A stretch of DNA of 64,000 nucleotides, taken from CAZDBA01 sp965224765. GTDB lineage: Bacteria > Planctomycetota > Planctomycetia > Pirellulales > Pirellulaceae. Positions 44,168 through 52,745 of the stretch are shown one piece after another. A program made the translations under genes and the position numbers. Location of the stretch: contig CBDDAC010000029.1 of the NCBI GenBank assembly GCA_965224765.1, positions 1,178,001 through 1,242,000 of the forward strand, read 5' to 3'. Under the pieces are notes generated by a model. The model was not told the origin of the DNA, did not search any database, and saw only the letters and a program-made list of their open reading frames with translations. Each line of letters starts with the position of its first letter. The first letter of the stretch is position 1.

Positions 44168-46273
44168 TTATTGACGGCCGTTAACAACATACCAATCACT
44201 AGTCGAAAGGCCTCCCTTCATTGAAAGACGATTGATTACCCGAATCCCCAGCTTTCCGAAAGCATCAAACATAAATTCGAGGTCCCCGCCACTCAATTGG
44301 TCAGTTTTTAACTTGGGCTCGCGATCATTAACATTATCAAGAAGCTCTAGAAGCATTTCGTTGCGAATGATTTTTGCAGTATCGTTATCATGAAATCTTG
44401 CAAGTTCGGCATCGGAGGAAAATCGGAGAACTAATGAATACTTCGCCGGGTTTCTGTCCAAATAGATCAAATCGTTCTTTGGTTGATAGTTTTCACCAAA
44501 GTCGACAGATTTTAGAACGGAAAGATTTCGGCGTAGGTCATCAAGTTTGCGTTTCGTCCTCAAAACAACATCCTTAAGAGTGCCGCCTGGATACGAAGGA
44601 TGATCTTCGAAAAGCACCACATGAAAGGCGAATGAGTTGTGATTGTCACCAAACAAATGCATTAGCCTTCGTGTTATCAAGTCTTCCTCTGTCATCACTC
44701 CTTTTTTCCACGAAAAAACTTTTAACGGGAGCGAGCTATTTTCACATGATTGAGTCATGTTATGGCGTAAATGACGCAATGTCGCAAAAATTGGAGCATA
44801 TTCATATTTCGGATCGAACGGATCGTCGTCTATCGGACTTAGCGAAAACTCGTCAATTCTTAGTTCGAAAAAAAGCCAGCTTCCATCTAGTGTCTTAATC
44901 AATGCCACGTCTCTCGTCTTGAGCTTTTGCAATGCTGCAGGAAGGAGCGTGTAGTGTATTCCATCGATCGAACACCCCTTGTCGACAAGAATATCTAAGT
45001 AGGCGAAGTATTCATCTCTAGATGTCAAGAAAACGTTTGCGTCCATTACCTTTTCAGCAGACAAGTCATCAAGCACATGTACATGCCTCAGTACATCCTC
45101 AAGATTTTCGCAGACAAACAACCTCCCTACGTGTTCTTGACTTGCGTAGTCTTCAACAGACGTTGTTTTCTCCAATTGATCATTTTCGTCCTCATTCAAA
45201 TCCGGCCAGAACCTGGAATGAACGTAGTCATTCGTGGCATACACCTCAGTCGCGGTCCTGAACCAAAGGGAAGCAACATTGACAAAATCACTTTGCGTTT
45301 TCTGTTTGATCCTGAGTTCACCATTGTTCTTGAAAGCTTCATACGCATCGCTAAAAAAACTGTTGAGCGCAATTTCAAAATCACGATTGACTGATACGGA
45401 ATTGATGCAATCAACAATCTTTTTTTGCATCGCGACTAGGTCGCCGTCTAGCGTAATTGACGGAATATTTTGAAGCAACAAATCCAGGCCGGAACACTCA
45501 GGTTCAGCTACTCCTCCTTCAATTGGCTCTTTTTCAGTTTTGATTAACACAATCTTGTGTTGAGCCTTGCCGATCAGGCATGAGAGTAGGCACTTTTCAT
45601 CTTCATTCTTTCCTAAACGATCAATCACAACGAAGTGAGGAAGGCCACGAATTGACTTTGGAAAATCACGGACAACGTCCTGAAGAGATTTTGTCGTTGG
45701 CAGATCACTCACAGAATTGATACCGGTGCAAAACCGAGCAACCTCTCTATGTTTCCTGATGTGATTTGATTCTTTTTCACCGGCCGCAAGTGCGCTGGGC
45801 ACAACGAAAACCACATCAGTAGTTTCAATCAGAATGACGTCCTTGAAGGTTTCGCATCGGCTCCACACTACGACACATTGGTCTTTTGCCGGGGCATCGC
45901 CTGTTCGGATTTCGCTGTGATTCTTAAACGTGGTCTCCGGATTAAAAGCCTTAATAAAGGGCCGAAATTTGCATTGGTACCTTTGTCCTTTCCTGTACTC
46001 AATACCGTCAAACAATAGCTTGTCATCATCCACAAGCTCGTTGAACACAGTGTTGAGCGAAGGGGAAGTGCCTGAGTCTACGCTAATCATTGGAATGTCT
46101 GAGTTTGCGTGAATGACTAATTCCGGGTTGTTATCGATTATCTTGCTTGCTTTTCTCTGCCTTCTTTTTGGCAGGTCGGTCGACTTCTCCCAATCAGACA
46201 ATCTCAAACATTCGATGACGCTTCTCCAATCCTGAGCGTTCATAGGGAACCCATCCTGGCGTCGCTGCTTCAT
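44168..46273 (-). CDS. Large protein of unknown function, 701 aa
   Basis: No signal peptide or membrane span. Parts of the sequence look enzyme-like: HVVLFEDHPSYPGGTLKDVVLRT, VVFVVPSALAAGE and SSDAELARFHDND, but no catalytic motif stands out. The C-terminal third has a Gly-rich end (SMKGGLSTSDWYVVNGRQ). Its ATG overlaps the stop of the aminotransferase gene (ATGA), so the two proteins are made together and probably work in one pathway or complex. The length and lack of known domains make it a candidate for a new family. Confidence 0.6.
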   Translation of the reverse strand: MKQRRQDGFPMNAQDWRSVIECLRLSDWEKSTDLPKRRQRKASKIIDNNPELVIHANSDIPMISVDSGTSPSLNTVFNELVDDDKLLFDGIEYRKGQRYQCKFRPFIKAFNPETTFKNHSEIRTGDAPAKDQCVVVWSRCETFKDVILIETTDVVFVVPSALAAGEKESNHIRKHREVARFCTGINSVSDLPTTKSLQDVVRDFPKSIRGLPHFVVIDRLGKNEDEKCLLSCLIGKAQHKIVLIKTEKEPIEGGVAEPECSGLDLLLQNIPSITLDGDLVAMQKKIVDCINSVSVNRDFEIALNSFFSDAYEAFKNNGELRIKQKTQSDFVNVASLWFRTATEVYATNDYVHSRFWPDLNEDENDQLEKTTSVEDYASQEHVGRLFVCENLEDVLRHVHVLDDLSAEKVMDANVFLTSRDEYFAYLDILVDKGCSIDGIHYTLLPAALQKLKTRDVALIKTLDGSWLFFELRIDEFSLSPIDDDPFDPKYEYAPIFATLRHLRHNMTQSCENSSLPLKVFSWKKGVMTEEDLITRRLMHLFGDNHNSFAFHVVLFEDHPSYPGGTLKDVVLRTKRKLDDLRRNLSVLKSVDFGENYQPKNDLIYLDRNPAKYSLVLRFSSDAELARFHDNDTAKIIRNEMLLELLDNVNDREPKLKTDQLSGGDLEFMFDAFGKLGIRVINRLSMKGGLSTSDWYVVNGRQ

Positions 46274-47454
46274 CCTTTCACCCCCTTCAAGTTTCGAAGT
46301 TTCGAAAGCCGATCTGCCGCGTTCAGTAACATGTCATCCGGCATGGCAAAACAAAAACGCACAAAGAGACTGTCTTCATGACGTGTTGATTCTGATACAA
46401 AGTCGCTTGACGGCACTGCGCCTACTCCTGTTTCGTCAATCATTTTAGAAACGGCATCGCTTGAATTTAGTTGGCCAAAAACACCGCTTGTATAGGCAAT
46501 AATATAGTAGGCGCCCGGCGGCTTGCAAACTTGGAAGCCAGTTTTTGTTAAAGCCTCACACAAAATTTGACGCTTCCTTTCAAACGACGATACCAACGAT
46601 GAGTAGTAGCTGTCTTGCAATTCGGACACGCCATGAGCCACGCCGAGTTGCAATGGTGTAGGGGCGCAAATGTATTTCTGGTCAAAAACGCCTCGCAACT
46701 TGGCGAACACGCTCTCTGGAGCACAGAAATACCCAATCCTCCAACCTGTAATCGCGAAAGTCTTCGAATAAGAACTCATTGTGATCGTTCTTTCAAACAT
46801 CCCAGGCAAGCTTGCCACCGAAATATGTTGTTGGCCATCATAGGTAAGGTATTCATATACCTCATCGGTTACAACAATCACGTCGTGTCGCTTGCATATA
46901 TCACAGATCTCTAGCAATTCGGTTTCGGTAAACGTCTTTCCTGTTGGATTGCTTGGGTTGCAAAGCAACAGGAATTTCGTTTTCTCGTTCAACAATTCTT
47001 CCAATTTGTTCGGATCGAAGGTCCAGTCCGGCATCTGCAATTGAATTTCCCTCACAATTGCTTTTGACCGTTTGATCGCATGAATGTGATAGGGATACCA
47101 TGGCGAAAAAACCGCGACCTCGTCACCTTCGTCCAGAAAGGCTCCACAAACGGCTTCGAATGCACCGCTAGAGCCCGAAGTAACGCAAACATTCTCTACC
47201 GAGCAAGGAATTCGGTTGAATTTGTTTAGTTTTGTGCAAATGGCTGCCCTTAGTTCGTCTACACCATGCGCTGCCGAATACTGATGCCTTCCTTCAAGCA
47301 GGGCTCTTCGCGCCCTTTCTGCAACGATTTCAGGTGTAGGGATTAAGCAAGTCCCTTGGCCGAGGTTGATCCCCCCTACAGCAGCGACTCGTCGCGTAAC
47401 CTGCCGAAGTGCTGGATCAGAACAATCTAAACTGCTAACGATCTTGGTTTGCAT
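46270..47454 (-). CDS. PLP-dependent aminotransferase, class I/II, 394 aa
   Basis: Fold-type I aminotransferase of the aspartate type. The N-terminus has GGINLGQGTCLIPTPEIV, the middle EGRHQYSAAHGVDELRAAI, then CVTSGSSGAFEAVCGAF, LLCNPSNPTGKTFTETEL (Asn and substrate-binding Asp/Asn region), VTDEVYEYLTYDG (Asp/Tyr) and the PLP lysine in SSYSKTFAITGWRIGY. The Arg for the substrate carboxylate is in FVRFCFAMPDD. Amino group donor and acceptor cannot be read off. It is the first gene of a two-gene operon behind a cluster of GTTGATCAAC palindromes. Confidence 0.9.
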   Translation of the reverse strand: MQTKIVSSLDCSDPALRQVTRRVAAVGGINLGQGTCLIPTPEIVAERARRALLEGRHQYSAAHGVDELRAAICTKLNKFNRIPCSVENVCVTSGSSGAFEAVCGAFLDEGDEVAVFSPWYPYHIHAIKRSKAIVREIQLQMPDWTFDPNKLEELLNEKTKFLLLCNPSNPTGKTFTETELLEICDICKRHDVIVVTDEVYEYLTYDGQQHISVASLPGMFERTITMSSYSKTFAITGWRIGYFCAPESVFAKLRGVFDQKYICAPTPLQLGVAHGVSELQDSYYSSLVSSFERKRQILCEALTKTGFQVCKPPGAYYIIAYTSGVFGQLNSSDAVSKMIDETGVGAVPSSDFVSESTRHEDSLFVRFCFAMPDDMLLNAADRLSKLRNLKGVKG

Positions 47455-47582
47455 TTAATAGCCTTCAAAATAAAACGAACGATTTTCTTGGAGCTTGGAT
47501 AGTATCAAAAGGAGTGGTTGTTTCACCTACATATTCAAGCAGCAAATTGCGATTTGGAAGAATTCAGAATCTAGCGCAAGAA

Positions 47583-47651
47583 GTTGATCAACCGGTTTCC
47601 GATGCAACTACGGTTGATCAACTTTGATGGTTGATATATCAGTTGATCAAC
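47583..47651. promoter_or_regulatory. Three GTTGATCAAC palindromes spaced 30 and 29 bp
   Basis: Exact 10-bp palindromes at 47583-47592, 47613-47622 and 47642-47651. A half site GTTGAT is at 47630-47635 and TGATCAACC at 47703-47711. They lie about 130-200 bases upstream of the aminotransferase start, between the two divergent genes. Spacing near three DNA turns suggests a multi-operator for one repressor, possibly the XRE protein at 48759. Confidence 0.65.
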
Positions 47652-47910
47652 CTGATCGCGATGGCGTTACGATTGTTCAATTCGTGAGAGCTTGCTGACA
47701 GATGATCAACCAAATGTTGCCCAGCCACTAATTCTCAGAGGAATCGGATGAAACGAATTTTCATTCTTGCTAGGCAGCGCAAAATAAAGGACGCTGGAAA
47801 CACCAAGCAACCAGCGCCTTTAAGAACTTTGCTGCGTAAACAGCACCTGTAGGATAACCGACTAGGAGTTCAATAAAAAGGCTGGTAGACCCTTTCACTG
47901 GAGGAACTCT

Positions 47911-48051
47911 ATGAACGTGTTTTCATTGATTACCGCGAGTTTATGCGGAGTGGGATTCGCCGACGTTGGCAATTTCTCATCGTTTAGTGCCATAGCCCTT
48001 ATTCTGATCGGGGCGTTAACAGCGTATTACCTCTTTCTGCGAGGTGGATGA
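47911..48051 (+). CDS. Small membrane peptide, 46 aa
   Basis: MNVFSLITASLCGVGFADVG, then SSFSAIALILIGALTAYYLFLRGG. A strong GGAGG box stands 8 bases before the ATG at 47911. Two short hydrophobic parts or one long span. Too short for family assignment. It is divergent from the aminotransferase. Confidence 0.5.
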   Translation: MNVFSLITASLCGVGFADVGNFSSFSAIALILIGALTAYYLFLRGG

Positions 48052-48084
48052 AACTAGCCAAGTGGATTAGTTAAATCCGATAGA

Positions 48085-48116
48085 GCTCGTTTTGTTGGCA
48101 TGAAGCGAGCATTTTT
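48085..48116 (+). terminator. Probable terminator after the small peptide
   Basis: GCTCG (48085-48089) pairs with CGAGC (48106-48110) and is followed by ATTTTTAATT. The loop is long (16 bases), so it is only a moderate call. Confidence 0.4.
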
Positions 48117-48248
48117 AATTCAATTCAGGGATTGGCCGAAACGTATCGCGCTTTGAGCTCACCTCCAACATCATGCGACAGCCCCAAGAACAGGCAATTG
48201 ATATCACTTGACGAGGTCTTCAAACAAATGGTCAGACTTTGGGTACAT

Positions 48249-48452
48249 TTATGCGGCACAGAGAGGAGTAATAACAAGCCTCAACGCCAAATTGACTTTT
48301 GTGGATGGTGGAAAACGGGCCGAAACCGCCGTCCAGCGTTTTTTTTCTGTGTCGAAGGTTGCGTTCAAAATCCCCCCATGAACATGAAGCTGCATATCTG
48401 AATGCGAATCAAACTCTTGGTCGGGCTCTGGAAACGATTCGTTATTGCTCAT
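48249..48452 (-). pseudogene. Fragment of a MobF-type relaxase
   Basis: The peptide DSHSDMQLHVHGGILNATFD, then KKRWTAV, matches the HUH segment of the relaxase at 31751 (GHPDPQLHVHGAFANATMTK, then RITAV). Only this short piece is present, and flanking sequence does not continue as relaxase. It is a remnant of another transfer module. Confidence 0.5.
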
Positions 48453-48758
48453 TGGCTGCTCCCAGTAGCTCGTTGGCTAGATTCAGAATCTCTCGAGCAG
48501 CGTCAGACTTGGGAGCTGTTTGCAACACAGTCTTTGCGTGATTGCGGGTTTGGTCAATGCAGTCAAAGCGGTGTTGGATTCTGGCAAAACATGGAAGCTT
48601 TTACGAACCGGATTTGCGGTTTTGCGTGAATGCGGGATTGCGGCTTTTCTCTTTGAAGGGTCTTCAAGGAAAGGTCTGTAACTTCATTTTGCCTATTTAG
48701 CCAACTAACTTTCCCCGGGAAAGTTCTGGCTTCGATGGTTCTGGGCTGAATCGCAACT
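48453..48758. other. Stretch without a supported gene
   Basis: Short frames lack motifs. A GC-rich inverted element CTTTCCCCGGGAAAG lies at 48710-48724 (7-bp arms around a single base), which may be an operator near the XRE gene end. Confidence 0.35.
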
Positions 48759-49139
48759 TCAAGAGTACGATTCTGGCTTGTCAAACATGATTGGATTGTC
48801 ACCAGCAAGGTGCAATACAGTCTTTCTTATTTTGTCGCGGGAAGCTTGAGGCATCTGAAAGTAAGCTTCTACAAACGGTTTGTCATTCATCCAATCGGAC
48901 AGGAAATCATGGCCCACTAGATAGCCAATTGGAACTTCAAGTACAATTGCAATGCGGCTCAGTTCATGACTGCTGATTGTTAGCAATCCCGCCTCGATAT
49001 TGCACATATGTTTTGTCTTTCGTGGAGGGACTAGGCTCCGCGACAAATCCTCAGGTGACATGTTTCGACGTTCTCGGCTTGACCGGATACGCTTGCCCAC
49101 ACGAACACTTTGGGACTTTTCTAATTCACTTCGAAACAT
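48759..49139 (-). CDS. XRE-family transcriptional regulator, 126 aa
   Basis: VGKRIRSSRERRNMSPEDLSRSL is the first half of an HTH_3 domain; the loop and recognition helix follow (PPRKTKHMCNIEAGLLTISSHELSRIAIVLEVPIGYLVG). The C-terminal part is helical (ASRDKIRKTVLHLAG). Likely repressor. Candidate target is the GTTGATCAAC cluster at 47583-47651, but no direct evidence links them. Confidence 0.75.
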   Translation of the reverse strand: MFRSELEKSQSVRVGKRIRSSRERRNMSPEDLSRSLVPPRKTKHMCNIEAGLLTISSHELSRIAIVLEVPIGYLVGHDFLSDWMNDKPFVEAYFQMPQASRDKIRKTVLHLAGDNPIMFDKPESYS

Positions 49140-49519
49140 TGGCTCCTCCGTTATTGCAAATTCAAAGACGGGGAACCCGCACCGAATGGTGCCAGGAGGT
49201 TAAGAAAGTCGATAGATGACCTGCGGCGTATTTCCGCAAGCGGTATTTTATTTCGCCACCCTCCCAACAAAGGGAGGACATTTTTTGGCTACGAAGTCCA
49301 AGGTCGTAATCTATCGGAGTTTCTTACACCCCATCAGGAGTTTAGCAATAAGCGAAGTTTGTGGAGATGTAAACGAGTTTCTTGACGAAGTGATTTTTCG
49401 ATACATTTCAAGCTATTACTCGCCGAAACAACCAACATCAACCAACATATGACCATTTTGGTTGACTTTGTTTCATAAATGTGGCACTCTTGAAGAAACA
49501 TCGTAACATGGAGGTTGTT
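49140..49519. other. Intergenic region before the toxin-antitoxin genes
   Basis: No supported gene. It holds the antitoxin promoter. A pair of AACCAAC repeats (CAACCAACATCAACCAACA, 49428-49446) followed by TTGGTTGACTT may be the Phd-type operator. Confidence 0.35.
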
Positions 49520-49777
49520 ATGCATATTGCCAACATAAGCGAGGCTAAAACTCATCTTCCTCAGCTAATCAAGCGTGCCCTGGCCGGCGACGAGATCATT
49601 ATTGCCCGCCACAATGAGCTGCTGGTTAAGTTAACACCAATCGAGCAAGACACGAGCCCACGTACTGGCGGTCAATGGGAAGGGCAGGTACAGTATCATG
49701 CCACTGTTGAAGAAATGGACAAAGAAATTGAAGGCTTGTTTGAAGCGTCGACGATTTTTCCTGCTGAGGACGTGTGA
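49520..49777 (+). CDS. Phd/YefM-type antitoxin, 85 aa
   Basis: MHIANISEAKTHLPQLIKRALAGDEIIIARHNE is the standard Phd/YefM N-terminus that binds DNA; the C-terminal part (EEMDKEIEGLFEAS) is the toxin-binding tail. The ATG at 49520 follows GGAGG. It overlaps the PIN toxin gene by 4 bases (GTGA). Confidence 0.88.
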   Translation: MHIANISEAKTHLPQLIKRALAGDEIIIARHNELLVKLTPIEQDTSPRTGGQWEGQVQYHATVEEMDKEIEGLFEASTIFPAEDV

Positions 49778-50154
49778 GCCAATTTCTCTTGGACTCTCAC
49801 GTTCTTATTTGGTGGAAGGAAAACCAGGACTCACTCCTTCCACAAGCTCGTCGTGCCATTGCGTTGGGCACAAGCCAACTCTTCTTTAGCTACGCATCAC
49901 TTTGGGAGCTCAATATCAAAATCAGTCGGGGCAGACTCACCTTGCCAGAGCCGCTAGAAGAAGCCGCTCAACGCATGCGTTGCCACCTGCTGCCAATCTC
50001 TTTGGAACACATCGAAGAAATCAAGCACCTGCCGCATCATCATGGTGATCCGTTTGACAGGTTGCTGATTGCCCAAGCTCGAATTGAGAAACTAACGATT
50101 GTTACCCGCGATCGAGAGATTCAAAAGTACGATGTGGCGGTACTTGCCGCCTGA
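49774..50154 (+). CDS. vapC: VapC-type PIN-domain toxin, 126 aa
   Basis: Ribonuclease of the PIN family. FLLDSHVLIWW has the first acidic residue, ASLWELNIKIS the Glu, HHHGDPFDRLLIAQA the conserved Asp pair and TIVTRDREIQKY the last. GTG start inside the antitoxin stop. The pair forms a classical addiction module that stabilises the replicon. Confidence 0.9.
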   Translation: MSQFLLDSHVLIWWKENQDSLLPQARRAIALGTSQLFFSYASLWELNIKISRGRLTLPEPLEEAAQRMRCHLLPISLEHIEEIKHLPHHHGDPFDRLLIAQARIEKLTIVTRDREIQKYDVAVLAA

Positions 50155-50167
50155 ATTGCTCAAACGT

Positions 50168-50314
50168 TTAGTGAGCACCGCGAATCATTTTCTCTGCCAG
50201 TTCGGCGGCGACAGTTTTTACATATCCGCTGTCAATGTCGGCGATACGTTTCTCAATTTCTTTCTTCCAAACGGCTTGGGCTCGTTCCGCCTTATCTTCT
50301 GTCCTAGAATACAT
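50168..50314 (-). CDS. Short remnant of an addiction-module antitoxin, 48 aa
   Basis: MYSRTEDKAERAQAVWKKEI, then EKRIADIDSGYVKT, has the C-terminal pattern of PF09720-type antitoxins (W..EI..R...IDSG.V). It overlaps the end of the ParE-like gene and is too short to be complete. It may be a leftover of a second module or a truncated gene. Confidence 0.4.
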   Translation of the reverse strand: MYSRTEDKAERAQAVWKKEIEKRIADIDSGYVKTVAAELAEKMIRGAH

Positions 50315-50627
50315 AAGATTTCAGCCAGCCATGCCACGTCTTGAAAGCCAAGCTGGCCTCGCTTGCTGCGGTAGAATTGCGGTGATCGCCAGTTAGTCGA
50401 AAATAGACAGTACGACGGCAACTATGCAATAATGCTCGCCGCAGTTTTCGAGTTGGTACAACCTGATAAAAAAATGGAAACTGGGCCAATTGAGCCTTAA
50501 CTGTGCGTAACTCCTCAAGGACTTTGGGGATGGTCATTGGTGAGACTTGCCACAACTGCAATCTAATCTCTTCAAGATCCTGTTCGGCTTCTTTCAGGAA
50601 AATTACAGATAAGTCACTGCTGACCAA
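50304..50627 (-). CDS. RelE/ParE-type toxin, 107 aa, C-terminus possibly frameshifted
   Basis: DLSVIFLKEAEQDLEEIRLQ, then LAQFPFFYQVV, then RKLRRALLHSCRRTVYFRLTGD, follows the ParE/RelE fold (A..Dl.ei, fP, RR.ll, YR). Start is TTG at 50627 inside the antitoxin 3' end. After YFRLTGD the current frame reads HRNSTAASEAS, unlike the family, whereas the +1 frame reads ITAILPQQARPAWL. A single-base change may have spoiled the toxin tail. Confidence 0.65.
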   Translation of the reverse strand: MVSSDLSVIFLKEAEQDLEEIRLQLWQVSPMTIPKVLEELRTVKAQLAQFPFFYQVVPTRKLRRALLHSCRRTVYFRLTGDHRNSTAASEASLAFKTWHGWLKSYVF

Positions 50628-50847
50628 ATACTCGGCTGATCGCTTCCTCGAACGGGACAGCACGTGTTTCACCTGCGTCAAATCTGGCTAAACGTTTTTT
50701 ACAAATCGCCAGATGCTCTGCCTCTTCATTGGCGGCCAGTTTCTCATGATCGTTTGAAATGCTTTGATTAAGCACTTTGGCTAATTCTTCGCGGGCAACC
50801 AGCGGCATATTTGGAAGCTCGGCCTTAATTTTTTCAATATCAATCAT
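50614..50847 (-). CDS. Addiction-module antitoxin (PF09720-like), 77 aa
   Basis: MIDIEKIKAELPNMPLVARE, then ARFDAGETRAVPFEEAISRV, fits the short antitoxins paired with RelE/ParE toxins. ATG at 50847 follows AAGGAG. Its 3' end overlaps the toxin gene. The pair is transcribed opposite to the Phd/VapC pair. Confidence 0.75.
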   Translation of the reverse strand: MIDIEKIKAELPNMPLVAREELAKVLNQSISNDHEKLAANEEAEHLAICKKRLARFDAGETRAVPFEEAISRVFGQQ

Positions 50848-50965
50848 ATGAAGATCTCCTTGATTGATATTGCCCCATTTTGGGAGTTCAAGCAACGGAA
50901 AAAGCCACTATCTGCATTTGGTTCGAAGCCAATATTTCGTGTTGTTTTTAGAAATCAAGACGGGG

Positions 50966-51400
50966 CTAGAATAGTGAACCTTGGACGGGTTCCGGTTGAT
51001 TGTCGCCGCGTAGGATTACCGGAGGTCCGCACAAGACATATTCCCTACTGCCGTGAGAGACGGCCATTGAGTGATAAAACCCATTTGTCTGATCCCAAGC
51101 CCCGCGGCAAACCTCTCCGTAAGTGGTTGGCGTTCCATCGAAATGTACGATGTTTGCAAGGCGATATGCTATTGCTTCCATTTCTACAGATTGCCCGGAA
51201 ATGGAAACGGTCGTCCACAAGCAACCGTTTAGACGGAACGGTTTCCGAATTCGGTTGGAAGTGCCAATCGTGTCGGCACTGTAAGAAGCATAGATATCCC
51301 CTTCTCCAATTTTCCTATTGGAGTCATGGCACCAATCTCCCCCTGCAAGTCTTGAAGATGGGGCGTAGATAATTTCATCAGTGGTTCCTGTTGCTATCAT
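50966..51400 (-). CDS. Unknown plasmid protein, 144 aa
   Basis: MIATGTTDEIIYAPSSRLAG, with ATG at 51400 after AAGGAAA. Beta-rich appearance, including WCHDSNRKIGEGDIYASYSA and a Gly-rich middle. No signal peptide. It starts a minus-strand group of small plasmid proteins. Not recognised. Confidence 0.5.
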   Translation of the reverse strand: MIATGTTDEIIYAPSSRLAGGDWCHDSNRKIGEGDIYASYSADTIGTSNRIRKPFRLNGCLWTTVSISGQSVEMEAIAYRLANIVHFDGTPTTYGEVCRGAWDQTNGFYHSMAVSHGSREYVLCGPPVILRGDNQPEPVQGSLF

Positions 51401-51464
51401 GATAAAGTTTCCTTGTTTTAGCGTTGGCCAGGCCACAACCACTGCGGACTGGCGAGAGGTGGTT

Positions 51465-51758
51465 TTAATATTGAATGGGAAATAGAACGGTGGTTTTGGT
51501 ACGGTCTGCCTCGGTGATAATCCAGAATTTTCGTTCCCCTTTTCCGTATGCTGAAATAATCCGATGTCCTCCTTTTATTGCCTTGTCATTGGATTCTGCG
51601 ATGTCCTCGGGAACATACCCCCAATCACTTTTGGCGTGGCTTTCCAGTCCGCTATGGATTTCGTCCGTTGATAGATGGCGGCTTATGTCGTCAGTGATGA
51701 CGATACTGCCGAGTGGAAATTTGGATTGGGTTTCATATTGACAGGATGGTTGTTTCAT
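51465..51758 (-). CDS. Unknown plasmid protein, 97 aa
   Basis: MKQPSCQYETQSKFPLGSIV with a good AAGGA box before ATG at 51758. The region TDDISRHLSTDEIHSGLESHAKSDWGYV looks like a helix-rich start; the C-terminus is a beta pair (ERKFWIITEADRTKTTVLFP). The LSTDEI...HASGDWG pattern is common in small plasmid-borne proteins of unknown role. Confidence 0.55.
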   Translation of the reverse strand: MKQPSCQYETQSKFPLGSIVITDDISRHLSTDEIHSGLESHAKSDWGYVPEDIAESNDKAIKGGHRIISAYGKGERKFWIITEADRTKTTVLFPIQY

Positions 51759-52144
51759 GGTGTGATTCCTTGATTTTTAAAGTTAAAAAATGTTTTCATT
51801 CAAGCGATTCGCCACTTCGGCGACTCGCTTGCTTGAAAGCATTGGAAGCCCAATTGGCGGGGGAAGCGGGGTCAAGAAGCGACCGCTTGCGGCTGGGGCA
51901 AGAAATTTCAAAAAATCATGTGTGGGAATAGAGCGGGCGTGTTTGGCACCCGAAGCAGAGCAATATGGCAAGACGCCAACCTGCATTATTTTTTTCAATT
52001 TGTTGACTCGCGCCCTGGACGCTGCTGGGGGCAAGGCCCCCTGGTTCAATGTTTGAGCCGTCTTGCGGCTCTCCTTGCCTTCTTTCTTCAACGCCAACTG
52101 GTCGTGTGTAGGTGGTCGCCTGTAGCATGACGACCACCGAAGTG
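51759..52144. other. Hairpin-rich non-coding stretch
   Basis: Frames here lack motifs and starts. The sequence is a series of small stems: TTCAAG...CTTGAA around TCGCC/GGCGA (51799-51837), ATTGG/CCAAT (51841-51854), GGGGGC/GCCCCC (52027-52041, loop AAG) and GAGCCG/CGGCTC (52055-52071, loop TCTTG). See the related hairpin arrays at 40547, 56958 and 58039. Confidence 0.5.
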
Positions 52145-52390
52145 TTAGCGGACGGGTCGAATTCTGAACTCACTACGGCAATAACCTTCATCCGGTTTGC
52201 GGGATTTGTTGCGAATCTCGTCTTCAATCTCCTCAAAAAATTCATCCAGTTCCGCCTGAGCGTCTTCTATTGTTTCAAATTGTTGGGGTTGGTCGTCCAC
52301 AGTCCAGCAATTGATCCACCCGCCACACAGGGTATACGTTTGCACTTCATACTCGAATTTATTTTCGGCCATTAATTTGTTATTAGTCAT
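52145..52390 (-). CDS. Small acidic protein, 81 aa
   Basis: MTNNKLMAENKFEYEVQTYT, a strong AAAAGGAG box before the ATG at 52390. The acidic part DAQAELDEFFEEIEDEIRNK forms a helix; two Cys and several Trp (CGGWINCW) stand near the middle. No known family; typical small plasmid protein. Confidence 0.6.
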   Translation of the reverse strand: MTNNKLMAENKFEYEVQTYTLCGGWINCWTVDDQPQQFETIEDAQAELDEFFEEIEDEIRNKSRKPDEGYCRSEFRIRPVR

Positions 52391-52475
52391 TATGGTAACT
52401 CCTTTTCATGATTTATTGGGTTTGCACCAGCACGGCGGTGGCTGCAATAAAGCCACCACCGCACCGGTGTGATGG

Positions 52476-52745
52476 CTATTGGGTGGCACCGTTTCCTTCG
52501 TAGTCCTGTTTCTTTTGCTCAAGCTGAAAGTCATACGCTTTCTCAAGAAGTCGGCTGCCTCTTAGGATTTCATGGCCGGAAAGGAACTCGGTTTCCCGCC
52601 ACTGGCCTTCTTTGTCTTTATAGCTTCGCTGAAGCGGACCAGTGCTGTAGCGGTAGCCGTTATCCGTTGGGTTTCGCCAGATGGCGACTTTAAGGTAGCC
52701 ATCGCGAAGTGTCTCAACGGGCTTGTTTTTGGTTTCATTGGTCAT
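52476..52745 (-). CDS. Small plasmid protein, 89 aa
   Basis: TLRDGYLKVAIWRNPTDNGYRYSTGPLQRSYKD, then WRETEFLSGHEILRGSRLLEKAY. This pattern (KVAIWRN..., TxL.....S, ILR...LL..A) is common on plasmids and genomic islands and is annotated as hypothetical. ATG at 52745 follows AAAGGAA. A single-strand DNA-binding-like role has been suggested for similar proteins only by analogy. Confidence 0.65.
   Translation of the reverse strand: MTNETKNKPVETLRDGYLKVAIWRNPTDNGYRYSTGPLQRSYKDKEGQWRETEFLSGHEILRGSRLLEKAYDFQLEQKKQDYEGNGATQ

Noticed and set aside
51783..52245. Two overlapping minus-strand frames and one plus-strand frame
   Set aside because: They read through the hairpin-rich stretch, have no box or domain, and look like chance frames.
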